A stretch of DNA of 64,000 nucleotides from an uncultured Leptolyngbyaceae cyanobacterium (GCA_938023035.1 CALIDI010000012.1:1-64000), one strand, 5' to 3'; counted from the stretch's first letter, positions 46,763-56,317 are shown. The notes: generated by a model from the letters alone, not told the origin. Program-made: numbers and translations.

Positions 46763-46800
46763 CTATTGGTATCGATGCCCTCTATTGGTATCGATGCCCT
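46763..46800. repeat. Perfect 19-bp tandem duplication
   Basis: CTATTGGTATCGATGCCCT occurs twice head to tail (46763-46781, 46782-46800), ending at the stop codon of the ABC transporter gene. Confidence 0.9.
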
Positions 46801-48583
46801 ATTGCAAAACTTCTTCTAGTTGATTTTGACTCCACAGGTCTTGATACGGGCCGGGAACAGCCAAGAGTTCTTCATGGCGACCCATTTGGACGATCACCCC
46901 CTGTTCCATGACAAAAATACGATCAGCCATGGCCGCCGCAGAGAGTTGGTGGGAGATAAAAATCACTGTTTTGCGACTCGTCCCCTCAGAAAGATTGTGC
47001 AAAATTTGAGTGGCGGTTTGATTATCCACACTGGAGAGGGCGTCGTCCAGAATCAAAATCGGGGCATCTACCAGGAGCGCCCGGGCCAGAGCTGTGCGCT
47101 GCCGTTGCCCCCCCGATAGGGTAATGCCTCGTTCCCCCACGATGGTTTCGTATTGCTGAGGAAAATTGAGAATTTCGGGATGAATTTGGGCCTGCTTCGC
47201 CGCATGAATGACAGCGGCATCATCCGCATCGGGGGCACCATAGCGAATGTTGTTGTTGATCGTGGTGCTAAACAAAAAGCTCTCTTGGGGCACATAGGCA
47301 ATCGCCGCCCGTAAATCATGGAGCCGCAACCGGGTAATGTCGTAGCCATCGATAAACAGTTGCCCTGGCGCAATATCCAAAAGCCGGGGAATCGCATTCG
47401 CTAGTGTGGACTTCCCCGAACCAATCGGCCCAACAATAGCAACCGTCTCTTGGGGTTTGATGGTGAAATGAACCTGGTTAAGCGCCGGCGGCAATGGTGC
47501 ACCATCGGCCCCACAACCGGGGTAGGTAAAGCTCAGCCCTCGCGCACTGACCTCGCCTTGCACCTGATCACGTCTGAGGGCGATCGCATCGGGGGAATCT
47601 TGAATTTTAGGCTCTACCGTGAGGATAGTTTCGATCCGATCCACACTTACCTCTCCCCGTTGATAGGCTGTAATCGTAAAACCCAAGAGGGCCGTTGGAA
47701 ATGCCAGCCGCTCCACATAGATGAGTAGAGCAATAAAATCGCCAACTGAGATGCGGCCCCGGCTGATATCACCTACACCTAACCAGAGCAGCAGCAACAG
47801 GCTAATGCCGGATAGCCCTTGCAAAATGGGGAACAGGGTATTCCGTGTTCTGGCTAGATTCAGATTCACTCCTAGCAATTGCTGATTGAGCTGACGAAAA
47901 GCACGACGCTCGTTATCCTCTTGAGCATAAATTTTAACCAGGGCAATACCGCTAACATCTTCCTGAATCAGCTCACTGATATTTGATAGCTCTTCTTGAA
48001 CTGCATTTTGCTGTTGCCGCAGTTTATCGCTAAAGAGTTGCACCAATATCAGCATCACCGGGTATATCGCCAACGCCAACAGGCTGAGTCTCCAACTAAT
48101 CGCCAGCATCAGCGGCAGGGTTAACCCATAGGCAAACACTGTATTAGCCAAGCTGAGCACGGCAAAGCCCAGCAATCGCCGCACATTGTCAACATCACTG
48201 GTGGCCCGGTTGATTAAATCACCAATGGTATTGGCCGCAAAATAGGCAGGTTCCTGGCGCAGCAGATGGGTAAAGAGCTTCTGTTTGAGGTCAAACTCTA
48301 CCTGTCGCCCGACCCCAAAGAGCACCATCCGTGAATACATCCGCACTCCCCACATGACGGAAGCAAGCAGCAGCATCAGCAGGACGTAGCGGAGTACCTG
48401 GCCAAACTGAAAGGCCACTTGGAGCTGGTCAATGGCCTCACGAATCAAGAGGGGAATGTAAACACCCAGGCCATTTACGATTAATAATGCCATTACTCCC
48501 AGCAACGCTTGCCGCCAGTAGGGCTGTAAATAACCACCCAGCGTTTTCAGGCGAGATTGAGCCATATTCGGACACATCATCAT
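46799..48583 (-). CDS. ABC exporter, MsbA/MDR type
   Basis: 594 residues: a six-helix membrane domain (about 25-320) fused to an ATPase. Walker A is GPIGSGKSTLA (near 385), the Q loop is YVPQESFLF, the signature is LSGGQRQRTALARALL and Walker B is ILILDDALSSVD. It should work as a homodimer and export a lipid, peptide or drug; the substrate cannot be read from sequence. Starts at 48583 and 48565 (MAQSRLKTLGGYLQ) are both possible; the second fits the family better. Confidence 0.9.
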   Translation of the reverse strand: MMMCPNMAQSRLKTLGGYLQPYWRQALLGVMALLIVNGLGVYIPLLIREAIDQLQVAFQFGQVLRYVLLMLLLASVMWGVRMYSRMVLFGVGRQVEFDLKQKLFTHLLRQEPAYFAANTIGDLINRATSDVDNVRRLLGFAVLSLANTVFAYGLTLPLMLAISWRLSLLALAIYPVMLILVQLFSDKLRQQQNAVQEELSNISELIQEDVSGIALVKIYAQEDNERRAFRQLNQQLLGVNLNLARTRNTLFPILQGLSGISLLLLLWLGVGDISRGRISVGDFIALLIYVERLAFPTALLGFTITAYQRGEVSVDRIETILTVEPKIQDSPDAIALRRDQVQGEVSARGLSFTYPGCGADGAPLPPALNQVHFTIKPQETVAIVGPIGSGKSTLANAIPRLLDIAPGQLFIDGYDITRLRLHDLRAAIAYVPQESFLFSTTINNNIRYGAPDADDAAVIHAAKQAQIHPEILNFPQQYETIVGERGITLSGGQRQRTALARALLVDAPILILDDALSSVDNQTATQILHNLSEGTSRKTVIFISHQLSAAAMADRIFVMEQGVIVQMGRHEELLAVPGPYQDLWSQNQLEEVLQ

Positions 48584-48687
48584 ATAGGATAGGCTTTCTC
48601 ATCGTAAACGATACTGGGTAGGGGCATTGTCCCCAGTCTTCACCTACTGTTGTCTGGGGAGTGTCATTCTGCTGAACGAGGGTGTCC

Positions 48688-50052
48688 ATGAGTTCTACGA
48701 TTGCCGCGATCGCCACTGCCACAGTTCCCCAACAGGGAAGCGTTAGTATTGTGCGTCTTTCTGGGAGTCACTCCCTCGCGATCGCCCGTCACCTTTTTCA
48801 TGCCCCGGGGCGACAAGTCTGGGAAAGCCACCGGATCCTTTACGGCCATATCCGGCATCCCCGCACTCGTGAAATTGTGGACGAGGCCCTGCTCTTGATC
48901 ATGTTGGCACCGCGTTCTTACACCCGTGAGGACGTAGTGGAGTTTCACTGCCATGGCGGCATCATGGTTGTGCAACAGGTATTACAGTTGTGTCTAGAGG
49001 CCGGGGCGCAACTGGCCCAACCGGGAGAGTTTACCCTGCGGGCCTTTCTCAATGGCCGCATAGATTTGACCCAGGCCGAAAGCATTGCCGATTTGGTGGG
49101 TGCGCGATCGCCAGAGGCCGCTCAATTTGCCCTGGCAGGCCTCCAAGGTAAGTTAGCCCAGCCGATTCGCCGGATCCGGGCGACCTGTCTAGAGATTTTG
49201 GCCGAAGTCGAAGCCCGGATCGATTTTGAAGAAGATTTGCCCCCGTTGGATGAGGCCGATATTGGCACCCGCCTTGCCCAAGTGCTGGCAGAGGTCACGC
49301 AGTTGTTGGCCAGCGCTGAGCGGGGAGAGCAATTGCGCACTGGCTTAAAGGTAGCGATTGTCGGTCGCCCCAATGTCGGTAAATCGAGTTTACTCAATGC
49401 GTGGAGTCGCAGTGATCGAGCGATTGTCACGGCCTTGCCAGGCACGACCCGCGATGTGGTGGAGTCTAATCTAGTGGTTGGGGGTATTCCGATTCAGGTG
49501 CTGGATACCGCCGGCATTCGTGAGACGGTAGATACGGTTGAGCAAATTGGAGTCGAGCGATCGCGACGGGCCGCTCAGGCCGCCGATTTGATTCTGTTCA
49601 CCATCGACGCAGCCGCGGGTTGGACAGCCGCCGATCAAGCAATCTACCAGCAGGTGGCCGACAAGCCCCTGATTTTGATCCAGAATAAAGTGGATTTGAC
49701 GACCGCCAAACCGGATCTGCCGCTCACCCCCTTACCCCCCCTCGTGGAAACAGCAGCGGCCCTCAATCAGGGAATTGACGCCCTAGAGCAGGCAATTTTG
49801 ACCTTGGTGCAACGGGGAAACCTGCAAGCAACCAATCTGGATTTTGCCATCAACCAGCGGCAGGCCGCTGCCCTTACCCGTGCCCAGCAAGCCCTGCAGC
49901 AGGTGCAAGCAACCATCGCTGACCAGTTGCCTCTAGATTTTTGGACCATCGACCTGCGCTCAGCGCTTCAGGCCCTGAGCGAGATTCTGGGCGAAGAAGT
50001 AACCGAGTCAGTGCTTGATCGCGTGTTTAGCCGCTTCTGTATTGGCAAATAA
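48688..50052 (+). CDS. mnmE: tRNA modification GTPase MnmE (TrmE)
   Basis: 454 residues. MnmE with MnmG puts the cmnm5 group on U34 of tRNA. N-terminal folate-type domain ([20 protein letters not shown]), helical domain with an embedded G domain: G1 [13 protein letters not shown]2 [10 protein letters not shown]3 DTAGIRET, G4 NKVD. The C-terminal CIGK motif with the catalytic cysteine closes the protein, so it is full length. The ATG at 48688 matches the family; GTG 48682 is in frame. Divergent from the ABC gene. Confidence 0.97.
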   Translation: MSSTIAAIATATVPQQGSVSIVRLSGSHSLAIARHLFHAPGRQVWESHRILYGHIRHPRTREIVDEALLLIMLAPRSYTREDVVEFHCHGGIMVVQQVLQLCLEAGAQLAQPGEFTLRAFLNGRIDLTQAESIADLVGARSPEAAQFALAGLQGKLAQPIRRIRATCLEILAEVEARIDFEEDLPPLDEADIGTRLAQVLAEVTQLLASAERGEQLRTGLKVAIVGRPNVGKSSLLNAWSRSDRAIVTALPGTTRDVVESNLVVGGIPIQVLDTAGIRETVDTVEQIGVERSRRAAQAADLILFTIDAAAGWTAADQAIYQQVADKPLILIQNKVDLTTAKPDLPLTPLPPLVETAAALNQGIDALEQAILTLVQRGNLQATNLDFAINQRQAAALTRAQQALQQVQATIADQLPLDFWTIDLRSALQALSEILGEEVTESVLDRVFSRFCIGK

Positions 50053-50240
50053 GAGGTTGCTTAACCCCTGGTTTGAGTGAAGGGTGGCTGCACTCGAACC
50101 AACGACCCGCTTGGTCGGGCAACCTGCCATCTCCCGATCAGCAGAGCCAGTACTAATGCCCCCGGAGAGGATTGTATCCATTTGGTTCAAGCAGTTTACT
50201 AACGGGGAAGGACTGCTTTGACTCAACACTCAGATTAAGC

Positions 50241-51116
50241 ATGGCTATGTATCGAAAACTGCTGATGGGAGCTGGGGCGATCGCCCTAGCGGTAAGCCTG
50301 AATTCTGGCTGTGCCGATAACTCCCCCACGACTAAGACAGACTCCCCCATAGCAACAGGGCAGTCAACGGAGGCCCTCCCGGCTGAGGCTGTCGGCACTC
50401 TGGAAATTCGCGCCAATGGCGAAGACTTTGTGCGCCAGGGTTTTACCTCCAAGGATGGCTGGAAAATTGAATTTGATCACGTCTACGCCACCCTGGCAGC
50501 CGTGACCGCCGCTCAGGCCGATCCCCCCTATGAGCCAGAAAAGGGGAAGGAATTACAGGCGCAAACCCAGGTCAGTCTGGCTGATCCCCAAACCATTGAC
50601 CTCAAAACCGCTGGAGCAGAAACGGTGCGGGTGGGGGAGGTAAAAGCACCCGCTGGTCGCTACAACGCCCTGGCCTGGAAAATGGTTAAACCAACCGACG
50701 GCCCAGCAAAGGGCTATCCCCTTTTGTTGCAGGGGAAAGCAACCAAAGATAGCCAGACGGTAAAGTTTGCTATCAAGATTGACCAGGAGTTGGCCTTTAG
50801 TTGCGGCGAGTTTGTCGGTGATGAGCGTAAGGGCAACCTGAAACCAGGAGAAAAGGCCGATTTAGAGGCAACTTTTCACTTTGATCATCTCTTTGGTGAT
50901 GCTGAGACAGCGGCGACCGATGATCTGAATCAGGGGGCTCTCGGCTTTGCTCCCCTCGCAGCGATCGCCACCGATGGTCAACTGGATGCCGACCTCGCGA
51001 CCCTGAAGCAAAAACTTTCCCCCGCAGACTACCAGAAACTCATTGGGATTTTGCCCAGCCTCGGGCACGTCGGCGAAGGTCATTGTAAAGAAACGGCGAT
51101 TCAGGCAGGAGCTTAA
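50241..51116 (+). CDS. Lipoprotein of the Ni/Co importer operon
   Basis: 291 residues. Lipoprotein signal with SLNSGC (Cys near 26). The mature part is beta-rich, starting with GTLEIRANGEDFVRQG and WKIEFDHVYATLAAV, and the C-terminus has LGHVGEGHCKETAI with possible metal ligands. It stands 1 nt before the CbiL-like gene and so belongs to the importer operon. It may bind metal outside the cell or aid outer-envelope passage; this is inferred from context. Confidence 0.72.
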   Translation: MAMYRKLLMGAGAIALAVSLNSGCADNSPTTKTDSPIATGQSTEALPAEAVGTLEIRANGEDFVRQGFTSKDGWKIEFDHVYATLAAVTAAQADPPYEPEKGKELQAQTQVSLADPQTIDLKTAGAETVRVGEVKAPAGRYNALAWKMVKPTDGPAKGYPLLLQGKATKDSQTVKFAIKIDQELAFSCGEFVGDERKGNLKPGEKADLEATFHFDHLFGDAETAATDDLNQGALGFAPLAAIATDGQLDADLATLKQKLSPADYQKLIGILPSLGHVGEGHCKETAIQAGA

Positions 51117-51117
51117 G

Positions 51118-51660
51118 ATGATGACGAAGATGGGGCATCGGGCATTCATGCAAAAGGTATGCCAGTGGGGGAATACATTTTTCATTGGCAGCATTGCCAC
51201 ATTCTTAGCCACGCCCCAACCCGGGCAGGCCCATGGCGTCGTGATTCAACATCAACCCGTAGCCGCCCAGACCATCGTGGCCCAGTATGAAGCAGGTAAG
51301 CCAATGGCCAATGCTCAGGTCACCGTTTATGCCCCGAATGGGGATTCTCCCTGGCTTCAGGGCACTACGGATCAAGATGGGCGGTTTTTATTTACCCCTG
51401 ACCCGGCCCAACCTGGCGACTGGCAGGTGCGGGTGCGCCAGGCCGGGCATGGCGGCATCATTACCATACCTGTACAGGCCGGCGTCAAAGCCAACCATGC
51501 TATTGCAGCATCCACCCCCACATCAGAGGATTCAGTCACTCAAGGGCCAACCGATTTCCCGGGAACTGGCTATACCGGGTTACAGAAGGGCGTGATGGCA
51601 GCCTCTGTTGTTTGGGGTATGGTCGGTACAGCCAGTTTTTTTGCCAGGAGGAAAGCCTGA
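51118..51660 (+). CDS. CbiL/NikL-like accessory subunit of the Ni/Co importer
   Basis: 180 residues. After the signal peptide, the likely cleavage PGQA-HGVVI leaves an N-terminal His, as metal-binding exported subunits often have. A carboxypeptidase-regulatory-like beta domain follows (AGKPMANAQVTVYAPNGD, TDQDGRFLFTPD) and one C-terminal helix (VMAASVVWGMVGTASFFARR). This matches the NikL/CbiL subunits that sit before CbiM. It abuts cbiM with no gap. Confidence 0.78.
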   Translation: MMTKMGHRAFMQKVCQWGNTFFIGSIATFLATPQPGQAHGVVIQHQPVAAQTIVAQYEAGKPMANAQVTVYAPNGDSPWLQGTTDQDGRFLFTPDPAQPGDWQVRVRQAGHGGIITIPVQAGVKANHAIAASTPTSEDSVTQGPTDFPGTGYTGLQKGVMAASVVWGMVGTASFFARRKA

Positions 51661-52308
51661 ATGCATATTGCCGATGGCATGGTATCAGCCCCGGTATGTC
51701 TGGCAGGTTATGGGTTAACAGGGTTGATGACCTGGCTTTCTCTGAAACAGATTCACCGCACCTCTGAGCCAACCCAGGGAGTGCCCAAGGCGGCTCTGTT
51801 GACTTCTGCATTTTTTGTGGCTTCTCTCATCCATATTCCAGTGCCGCCAGCCAGTGTGCATTTGGTCTTAAATGGGCTGATGGGGGTTGTGCTGGGTGAT
51901 TACGCCTTTCCTGCCGTATTGATTGGCCTCTTCTTTCAGGCGGTCATGTTTGGCCATGGGGGGCTATCCACCCTGGGGATTAATGCAGTGATTATGGGTC
52001 TACCGGCTCTTATTGCCGCCCAAATTTTTCGCCGGGGGCGGTGGCTGCTGCGGCGTACTCCCCGATGGGGGTTAGGGTGCGCTGCTTTTGGGGCAGGGGC
52101 GATCGCCCTGGCGCTTTCCGTGGTTCTCTTTTCCAGCATCGTCATCATGAATTTACCAGCCAATCTAGATGCCACGGTTGAACGGGCGGCGATTCTGACC
52201 CTGGGGGTGGCTCACATTCCCCTGATCTTTCTGGAGGGCATCTTCACGGCCTTGTTGGCTTTGTTTCTAGACCGGGTTAAACCAGAGTTACTGAAGGAGC
52301 AGACCTAG
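51661..52308 (+). CDS. cbiM: Cobalt/nickel ECF transporter substrate-binding membrane subunit
   Basis: 215 residues, six to seven helices. It starts MHIADGM; the free Met1-His2 amino terminus coordinates the metal in CbiM/NikM structures. HIPVPPASVHLVLNGLMGVV and FGHGGLSTLGINAVIMGLPA carry the other conserved His and Asn. It is the S component of the CbiMQO importer. Ni or Co cannot be told from sequence alone. Confidence 0.92.
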   Translation: MHIADGMVSAPVCLAGYGLTGLMTWLSLKQIHRTSEPTQGVPKAALLTSAFFVASLIHIPVPPASVHLVLNGLMGVVLGDYAFPAVLIGLFFQAVMFGHGGLSTLGINAVIMGLPALIAAQIFRRGRWLLRRTPRWGLGCAAFGAGAIALALSVVLFSSIVIMNLPANLDATVERAAILTLGVAHIPLIFLEGIFTALLALFLDRVKPELLKEQT

Positions 52309-52313
52309 CAACC

Positions 52314-53087
52314 GTGGGTTTATTGAGTCAGGCTGATATTTACGTGCGGCGCTCGTCTCCACTGCATCGGTGGGAGCCACGGTACAAGCTGATGGGCTTC
52401 TTCGCACTGATGCTAGCCTTTGCTAACGTCCGGGATTGGCGCTTAATTTTACCGATGCTAGCGACTATAACCGCCCTGTATCGGTTAGCGCACCTGCCGT
52501 TGTCAATTCTTTGGCAACGGTTACGTTACCCCGGTTTAATTTTGCTGGGTCTGGTTGTGGCCCTGCCCTTCGTTGCGGGGGAAACTATTCTCTGGCAAGG
52601 GGGAGGGCTAACGCTCCGACAGGAGGGTTGTTTGGCGCTGCTGCTGATTTCAGCCCGATTTATCTCCATCATGACTCTGGGCTTATTATTGCTGGCAACG
52701 ACTCCCTTTGTGACCCTAATGCGCAGCCTGCGCTCCCTGGGTTTGCCAAGCTTGTTCGTCGATATGACCCTCTTAACTTATCGCTACCTGTTTGACCTAG
52801 GGGAGACGCTACACACTATGCAAACCGCGCTGCGGCTGCGGGGTTTTGGCCAGCAACAACGTCTCCGGCTGGGGCCATTGGCGGCACTGGCGGGGAGTTT
52901 GTTAATTCGTAGCTACGAGCAATCAGAGCAGGTTTATCGGGCTATGCGGCTACGGGGCTACGGTTCTGCGCAACGATTTTCAACGGGCACTGAGCGGCGA
53001 TCGCCCTGGCACAGGGTGGGGTTCATTGCCATACTGCTGACTGCCCTGGGCTTGTTATCTGCGAATTTTTGGCTCTCAGAGTTATGA
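52314..53087 (+). CDS. cbiQ: ECF transporter T component
   Basis: 257 residues with five to six helices and the two coupling motifs, RLRGFG (about 178) and MRLRGYGSA (about 211), whose Ala/Arg-Gly groove contacts the ATPase. Starts at a GTG 5 nt after cbiM. Couples CbiM to CbiO. Confidence 0.9.
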   Translation: MGLLSQADIYVRRSSPLHRWEPRYKLMGFFALMLAFANVRDWRLILPMLATITALYRLAHLPLSILWQRLRYPGLILLGLVVALPFVAGETILWQGGGLTLRQEGCLALLLISARFISIMTLGLLLLATTPFVTLMRSLRSLGLPSLFVDMTLLTYRYLFDLGETLHTMQTALRLRGFGQQQRLRLGPLAALAGSLLIRSYEQSEQVYRAMRLRGYGSAQRFSTGTERRSPWHRVGFIAILLTALGLLSANFWLSEL

Positions 53088-53266
53088 TCAAGCCTGTCAC
53101 TCCTCAAGAACGAAGCTTGAGTCAACCCACATCCTTCTGCAGACGCAGATTTCACTAATAAACAGGATGTTCTTCGCCATAGCATTGCCGCAACCCGCCC
53201 CTAGCTAACCTCTCTGTCAAGCTTCTGGTTTCTGTAATTTCTGCTCGCCTGCCCTTGCTTTTCTCC

Positions 53267-54106
53267 ATGACAAAAACCTGCTTTTTGGACGACTGTGCAT
53301 CAACCCTGGTAGCCACCCCCCGTCAGGCTCAAAAAGACCCAACGGCGATCGCTGTGGCCCATCTATCCTTTGCCTATCCTGAGCAACCAGAGGTATTGCA
53401 TCAACTGAACCTGGCCATTACTTCAGGGGAGCGGATCGCCCTTGTGGGCGAGAATGGCTGTGGTAAAACGACCCTCTTCAGCTTATTGTGTGGGGTGCTG
53501 ACTCCCACCAAGGGGCAAATTCACTTATTTGGGCAACCGCTGCAACCAGGGCGCTTTTACCCTGAAGTGGGTCTGATCTTTCAAAATCCCAGCGATCAGT
53601 TGTTTGCGGCATCCGTCTGGGAAGATGTGGCCTTTGGCTTACAGAACCTGGGATACCCCCCGGCAGCGGTGGCCCAACAGGTCGATGCCGCTTTACGCCA
53701 AACGGGTGTACTCGATCTGGCCGAGCGGCCTCCTCACCACCTCTCTGGAGGACAAAAAAAACGGGTGGCGATCGCCGCGATTCTGGCCATGCAACCTCAG
53801 ATCCTGCTTTTGGATGAACCAACGGCCCAGCTCGATCCACGGTCGCGCCGACAGTTGATTCAGTTACTGGCTGAATTGCCTCAAACCCAGGTGATTGCCA
53901 CTCATGACTTGGATCTGGCTCTGGAACTGTGCGATCGCACCATCCTGCTGAGTCGGGGTGCCATTGTTTACGATGGCCCCACTTCCCCAGTTCTCAGCAA
54001 TGCCAGTTTCCTAGAACGGCATGCCCTAGAATTACCTCTAAGTTATCGCCGCCCCTATTGCGACCTCTGCGATGCCCCCGACAAAATCGGTTTGACAAGC
54101 CACTAG
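53267..54106 (+). CDS. cbiO: ECF transporter ATPase
   Basis: 279 residues. Walker A GENGCGKTTL, Q loop LIFQNPSDQLF (the FQNP-DQ form typical of ECF ATPases), signature LSGGQKKRVAIAA and Walker B ILLLDEPTAQLD. It ends with LCDAPDKIGLTSH, a Cys/Asp-rich tail. A 179-bp gap separates it from cbiQ, so it may also have its own promoter. The ATG at 53267 is chosen. Confidence 0.92.
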   Translation: MTKTCFLDDCASTLVATPRQAQKDPTAIAVAHLSFAYPEQPEVLHQLNLAITSGERIALVGENGCGKTTLFSLLCGVLTPTKGQIHLFGQPLQPGRFYPEVGLIFQNPSDQLFAASVWEDVAFGLQNLGYPPAAVAQQVDAALRQTGVLDLAERPPHHLSGGQKKRVAIAAILAMQPQILLLDEPTAQLDPRSRRQLIQLLAELPQTQVIATHDLDLALELCDRTILLSRGAIVYDGPTSPVLSNASFLERHALELPLSYRRPYCDLCDAPDKIGLTSH

Positions 54107-54486
54107 ATAGAAAAGACGCGGTTATTCATCCTAGTATCAACCTGGCATCAAAAAGATTTGTCACAAATCGTAATCATTGGGATCAAGCAATCTAAACTGT
54201 TGCTAACTAGATTCTGTCAGTCTGGATGGCTCATTTGGGTTGAGGAACGCGGTTCGGCAACTTCTAGAAAGTAAAACCCCATCAGCGGGGGAGCGTTTTG
54301 ACCTGGCTCAAAATGTTTTCATGCCGGCTGAATTGGGGATATTGTTAGTGGAAATCTGTCTGAGGACGCTTTTGCCCCCTCGCCTCCGCTCTGGATTAAT
54401 GCTCTGGATTAATTCAATGTTTACTCTTGAGTTCAGCGTGTTGCCTATGCCCACGAGGACTATGCCCGCACGCCCATGCTTCGCTT
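54107..54486. other. Spacer with a 13-bp tandem duplication and possible decayed coding sequence
   Basis: A plus-strand frame (54240-54387) reads QLLESKTPSAGERFDLAQNV. At 54388-54413 the 13-mer GCTCTGGATTAAT is duplicated head to tail; removing one copy would join this frame to the cNMP-binding gene. Such cNMP domains are sometimes the C-terminus of long MFS/HEAT proteins, so this may be a decayed linker, but the evidence is thin. Confidence 0.35.
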
Positions 54487-54978
54487 ATGCTAACGAGTGT
54501 TGATCGCCTCCTTTTTATTCGGCAAGTCCCCATCTTTAAGGAATTGCGGGACGATTTTTTGGTGCGCTTAGCCTCGGTCATGAGCGAGTTGTCCTTTCCT
54601 GTCAATCATCGGATTTTTACTCAGGGCGAAGAAGGGCGTTCTCTCTATGTGGTGGTATCGGGACGGGTTCGGGTGCACATTGGCGATCGCGAACTGGTGC
54701 AGCTAGAGAAGGGCACCTGTTTTGGCGAAATGTCGTTATTTGATGCTGAACCGCGATCGGCCTCTGTCACTACCCTGGAACCCTGCGATTGTCTGTTGCT
54801 GACGCAGCAACAGCTCTACGAGGCCATTGATGAAACCCCTGGCATCGCGGTCAACATCATTCGCCTCCTATCGCGCCGCATCCGCGAACTCAACCAAAAA
54901 CTTAATTCCATTCCCATGCCACCCCCCAACTCGGTTTCGCCCCCCGTTTATCGCTCCGGCTATCTCCCGAATCGTTAA
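54487..54978 (+). CDS. Cyclic-nucleotide-binding domain protein
   Basis: 163 residues, one cNMP domain. IFKELRDDFLVRLASVMSEL, then the beta barrel with IFTQGEEGRSLYVVVSGRVR and the phosphate-binding cassette GTCFGEMSLFDAEPRSASVT (about 82-101; FGE and RSAS bind the nucleotide). A short helix and a disordered PPPNS tail follow; no DNA-binding domain. The start MLTSVDRLLF is typical of the C-terminal module of larger cyanobacterial proteins. Confidence 0.85.
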   Translation: MLTSVDRLLFIRQVPIFKELRDDFLVRLASVMSELSFPVNHRIFTQGEEGRSLYVVVSGRVRVHIGDRELVQLEKGTCFGEMSLFDAEPRSASVTTLEPCDCLLLTQQQLYEAIDETPGIAVNIIRLLSRRIRELNQKLNSIPMPPPNSVSPPVYRSGYLPNR

Positions 54979-55051
54979 GCAGACACGGGGCTACCCCACG
55001 CCCCTAACCCCCAATGGACTTAGCAACCTGGCAATCGCTATCAATTGGTAT

Positions 55052-55071
55052 GACTGGGCTTGAGCCCAGTC
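55052..55071. other. 20-bp palindrome
   Basis: GACTGGGCT and AGCCCAGTC flank a TG centre. It lies 74 nt past the cNMP gene. No T-run follows, so it is a candidate protein site or a 3'-end hairpin. Confidence 0.4.
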
Positions 55072-55210
55072 GAAACTAGTCGAGGCCAGCAGGTCGCTTA
55101 TTTGCTAGAAATCTTTTCAGGAGTTGTGATGACTTCAAAGCTGAAACCTGAAGGCTTCTTTTTTCTTCTGCTTCCTGAGTTTGTCAGGTTTGCAAGTTAG
55201 CATAGGTGGC

Positions 55211-56050
55211 ATGGCTGATTTTTCTCACAATCCCCCTGAGCATGAGAGCGACCCAGCTCAGGCATCGTTTTCTCCAGAGTCGCTACCTGATACCAACGCC
55301 TCAGACGATGCTGCTAGAACGCTTGCTGCCGAATGGCAAGCGGCTGAAGCCGTCCTATCTGAAGCAGTGCCTCCCTCGCGCCTGGAGGCAACGGCGGGTA
55401 AGCCCGATGCGCTGCGATCGCGGCCGTATGACCCCTCTACTCCGCTCATCACCGTTGAAACGGCTTTTTTAGCCAGTGTGGCCAGCCTGATCTGGTTAAT
55501 CAATTTTTACTTCCCCTTAGGGCCGGTGCTGCGGGTCTTTTTTCCCATTCCAATCGCCCTCATCTATCTCCGCTGGAACCAGCGATCTGCCTGGATGGGA
55601 GCCTTTGTGTCGGGGTTGCTGTTAAGCGTATTAATGGGGCCAGTACGGAGCATTCAATACATCATCCCCTTTGGGTTGATGGGGGTGTTGTTGGGGCTGC
55701 TATGGCGACGGAGAGCACCCTGGCTAGTGTCAGTGCCCATTGCGGCCTTACTAGGATCAATTGGCTTCTTCTTTCGCATTTGGTTTGTTTCGGTGCTGCT
55801 TGGGGATGATCTCTGGCTCTACGCCACTAACCAGGTCACAGATTTGCTGGACTGGTTGTTTACCCGGTTAGGTTGGTTGGCACAACCCACCACCACTCAG
55901 GTACAGGCTGCGATCGCGCTGCTAGTGCTATTCAACAACTTAGTTTATTTGTTTGTAGTGCATCTAGTCGCCTGGTTTTTGCTCGATCGCCTAGGCAACC
56001 CCATTCCCCGACCACCCAAGTGGGTACAAACCTTGATGGACTATGAGTAA
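55211..56050 (+). CDS. DUF2232 membrane protein
   Basis: 279 residues. A ~75-residue hydrophilic N-terminus, then six to seven helices starting FLASVASLIWLINFYFPLGP. PIPIALIYLRWNQRSAWMGA and the final YLFVVHLVAWFLLDRLGNPI are DUF2232/YybS features; relatives include S-component-like membrane proteins. Substrate unknown. The ATG at 55211 follows AGGTGG. Confidence 0.8.
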   Translation: MADFSHNPPEHESDPAQASFSPESLPDTNASDDAARTLAAEWQAAEAVLSEAVPPSRLEATAGKPDALRSRPYDPSTPLITVETAFLASVASLIWLINFYFPLGPVLRVFFPIPIALIYLRWNQRSAWMGAFVSGLLLSVLMGPVRSIQYIIPFGLMGVLLGLLWRRRAPWLVSVPIAALLGSIGFFFRIWFVSVLLGDDLWLYATNQVTDLLDWLFTRLGWLAQPTTTQVQAAIALLVLFNNLVYLFVVHLVAWFLLDRLGNPIPRPPKWVQTLMDYE

Positions 56051-56238
56051 CCCGATTGCAGCCTAAATCGCAAATCTCAAACAAATATCAAATGGGATAG
56101 CACAGCGCAGGCATATTCAGAACTTTGGGTCAAGGGAATAGGGCGGATGGGGGCTTGCTCCTAAGCCCACCGCACTCTGTCCTCAATCCGGTGACTGTGG
56201 CCATGTATACGACACACTACTAACCCGGCTCATTCACC

Positions 56239-56270
56239 CAAAAAGAAATGGGGAAGGTATTACCTCCCCC
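56239..56270 (-). terminator. psbO: psbO terminator
   Basis: On the minus strand GGGGGAGGTA pairs with TACCTTCCCC (one mismatch, 56269-56250), followed by ATTTCTTTTT. It is about 50 nt past the psbO stop. Confidence 0.75.
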
Positions 56271-56317
56271 AAGTTAATTTGGTTAATTCTGCCCTATACC
56301 TCCAAAAGGCTCAGCGA

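Noticed and set aside
50008-50229. 73-codon minus-strand frame with RVVGSSAATLHSNQG
   Set aside because: This is the typical translation of tRNA-like DNA, not a protein.
50053-50240. Cobalamin or NiCo riboswitch before the importer operon
   Set aside because: No B12-box in the correct strand and order, and no NiCo consensus could be matched by eye.
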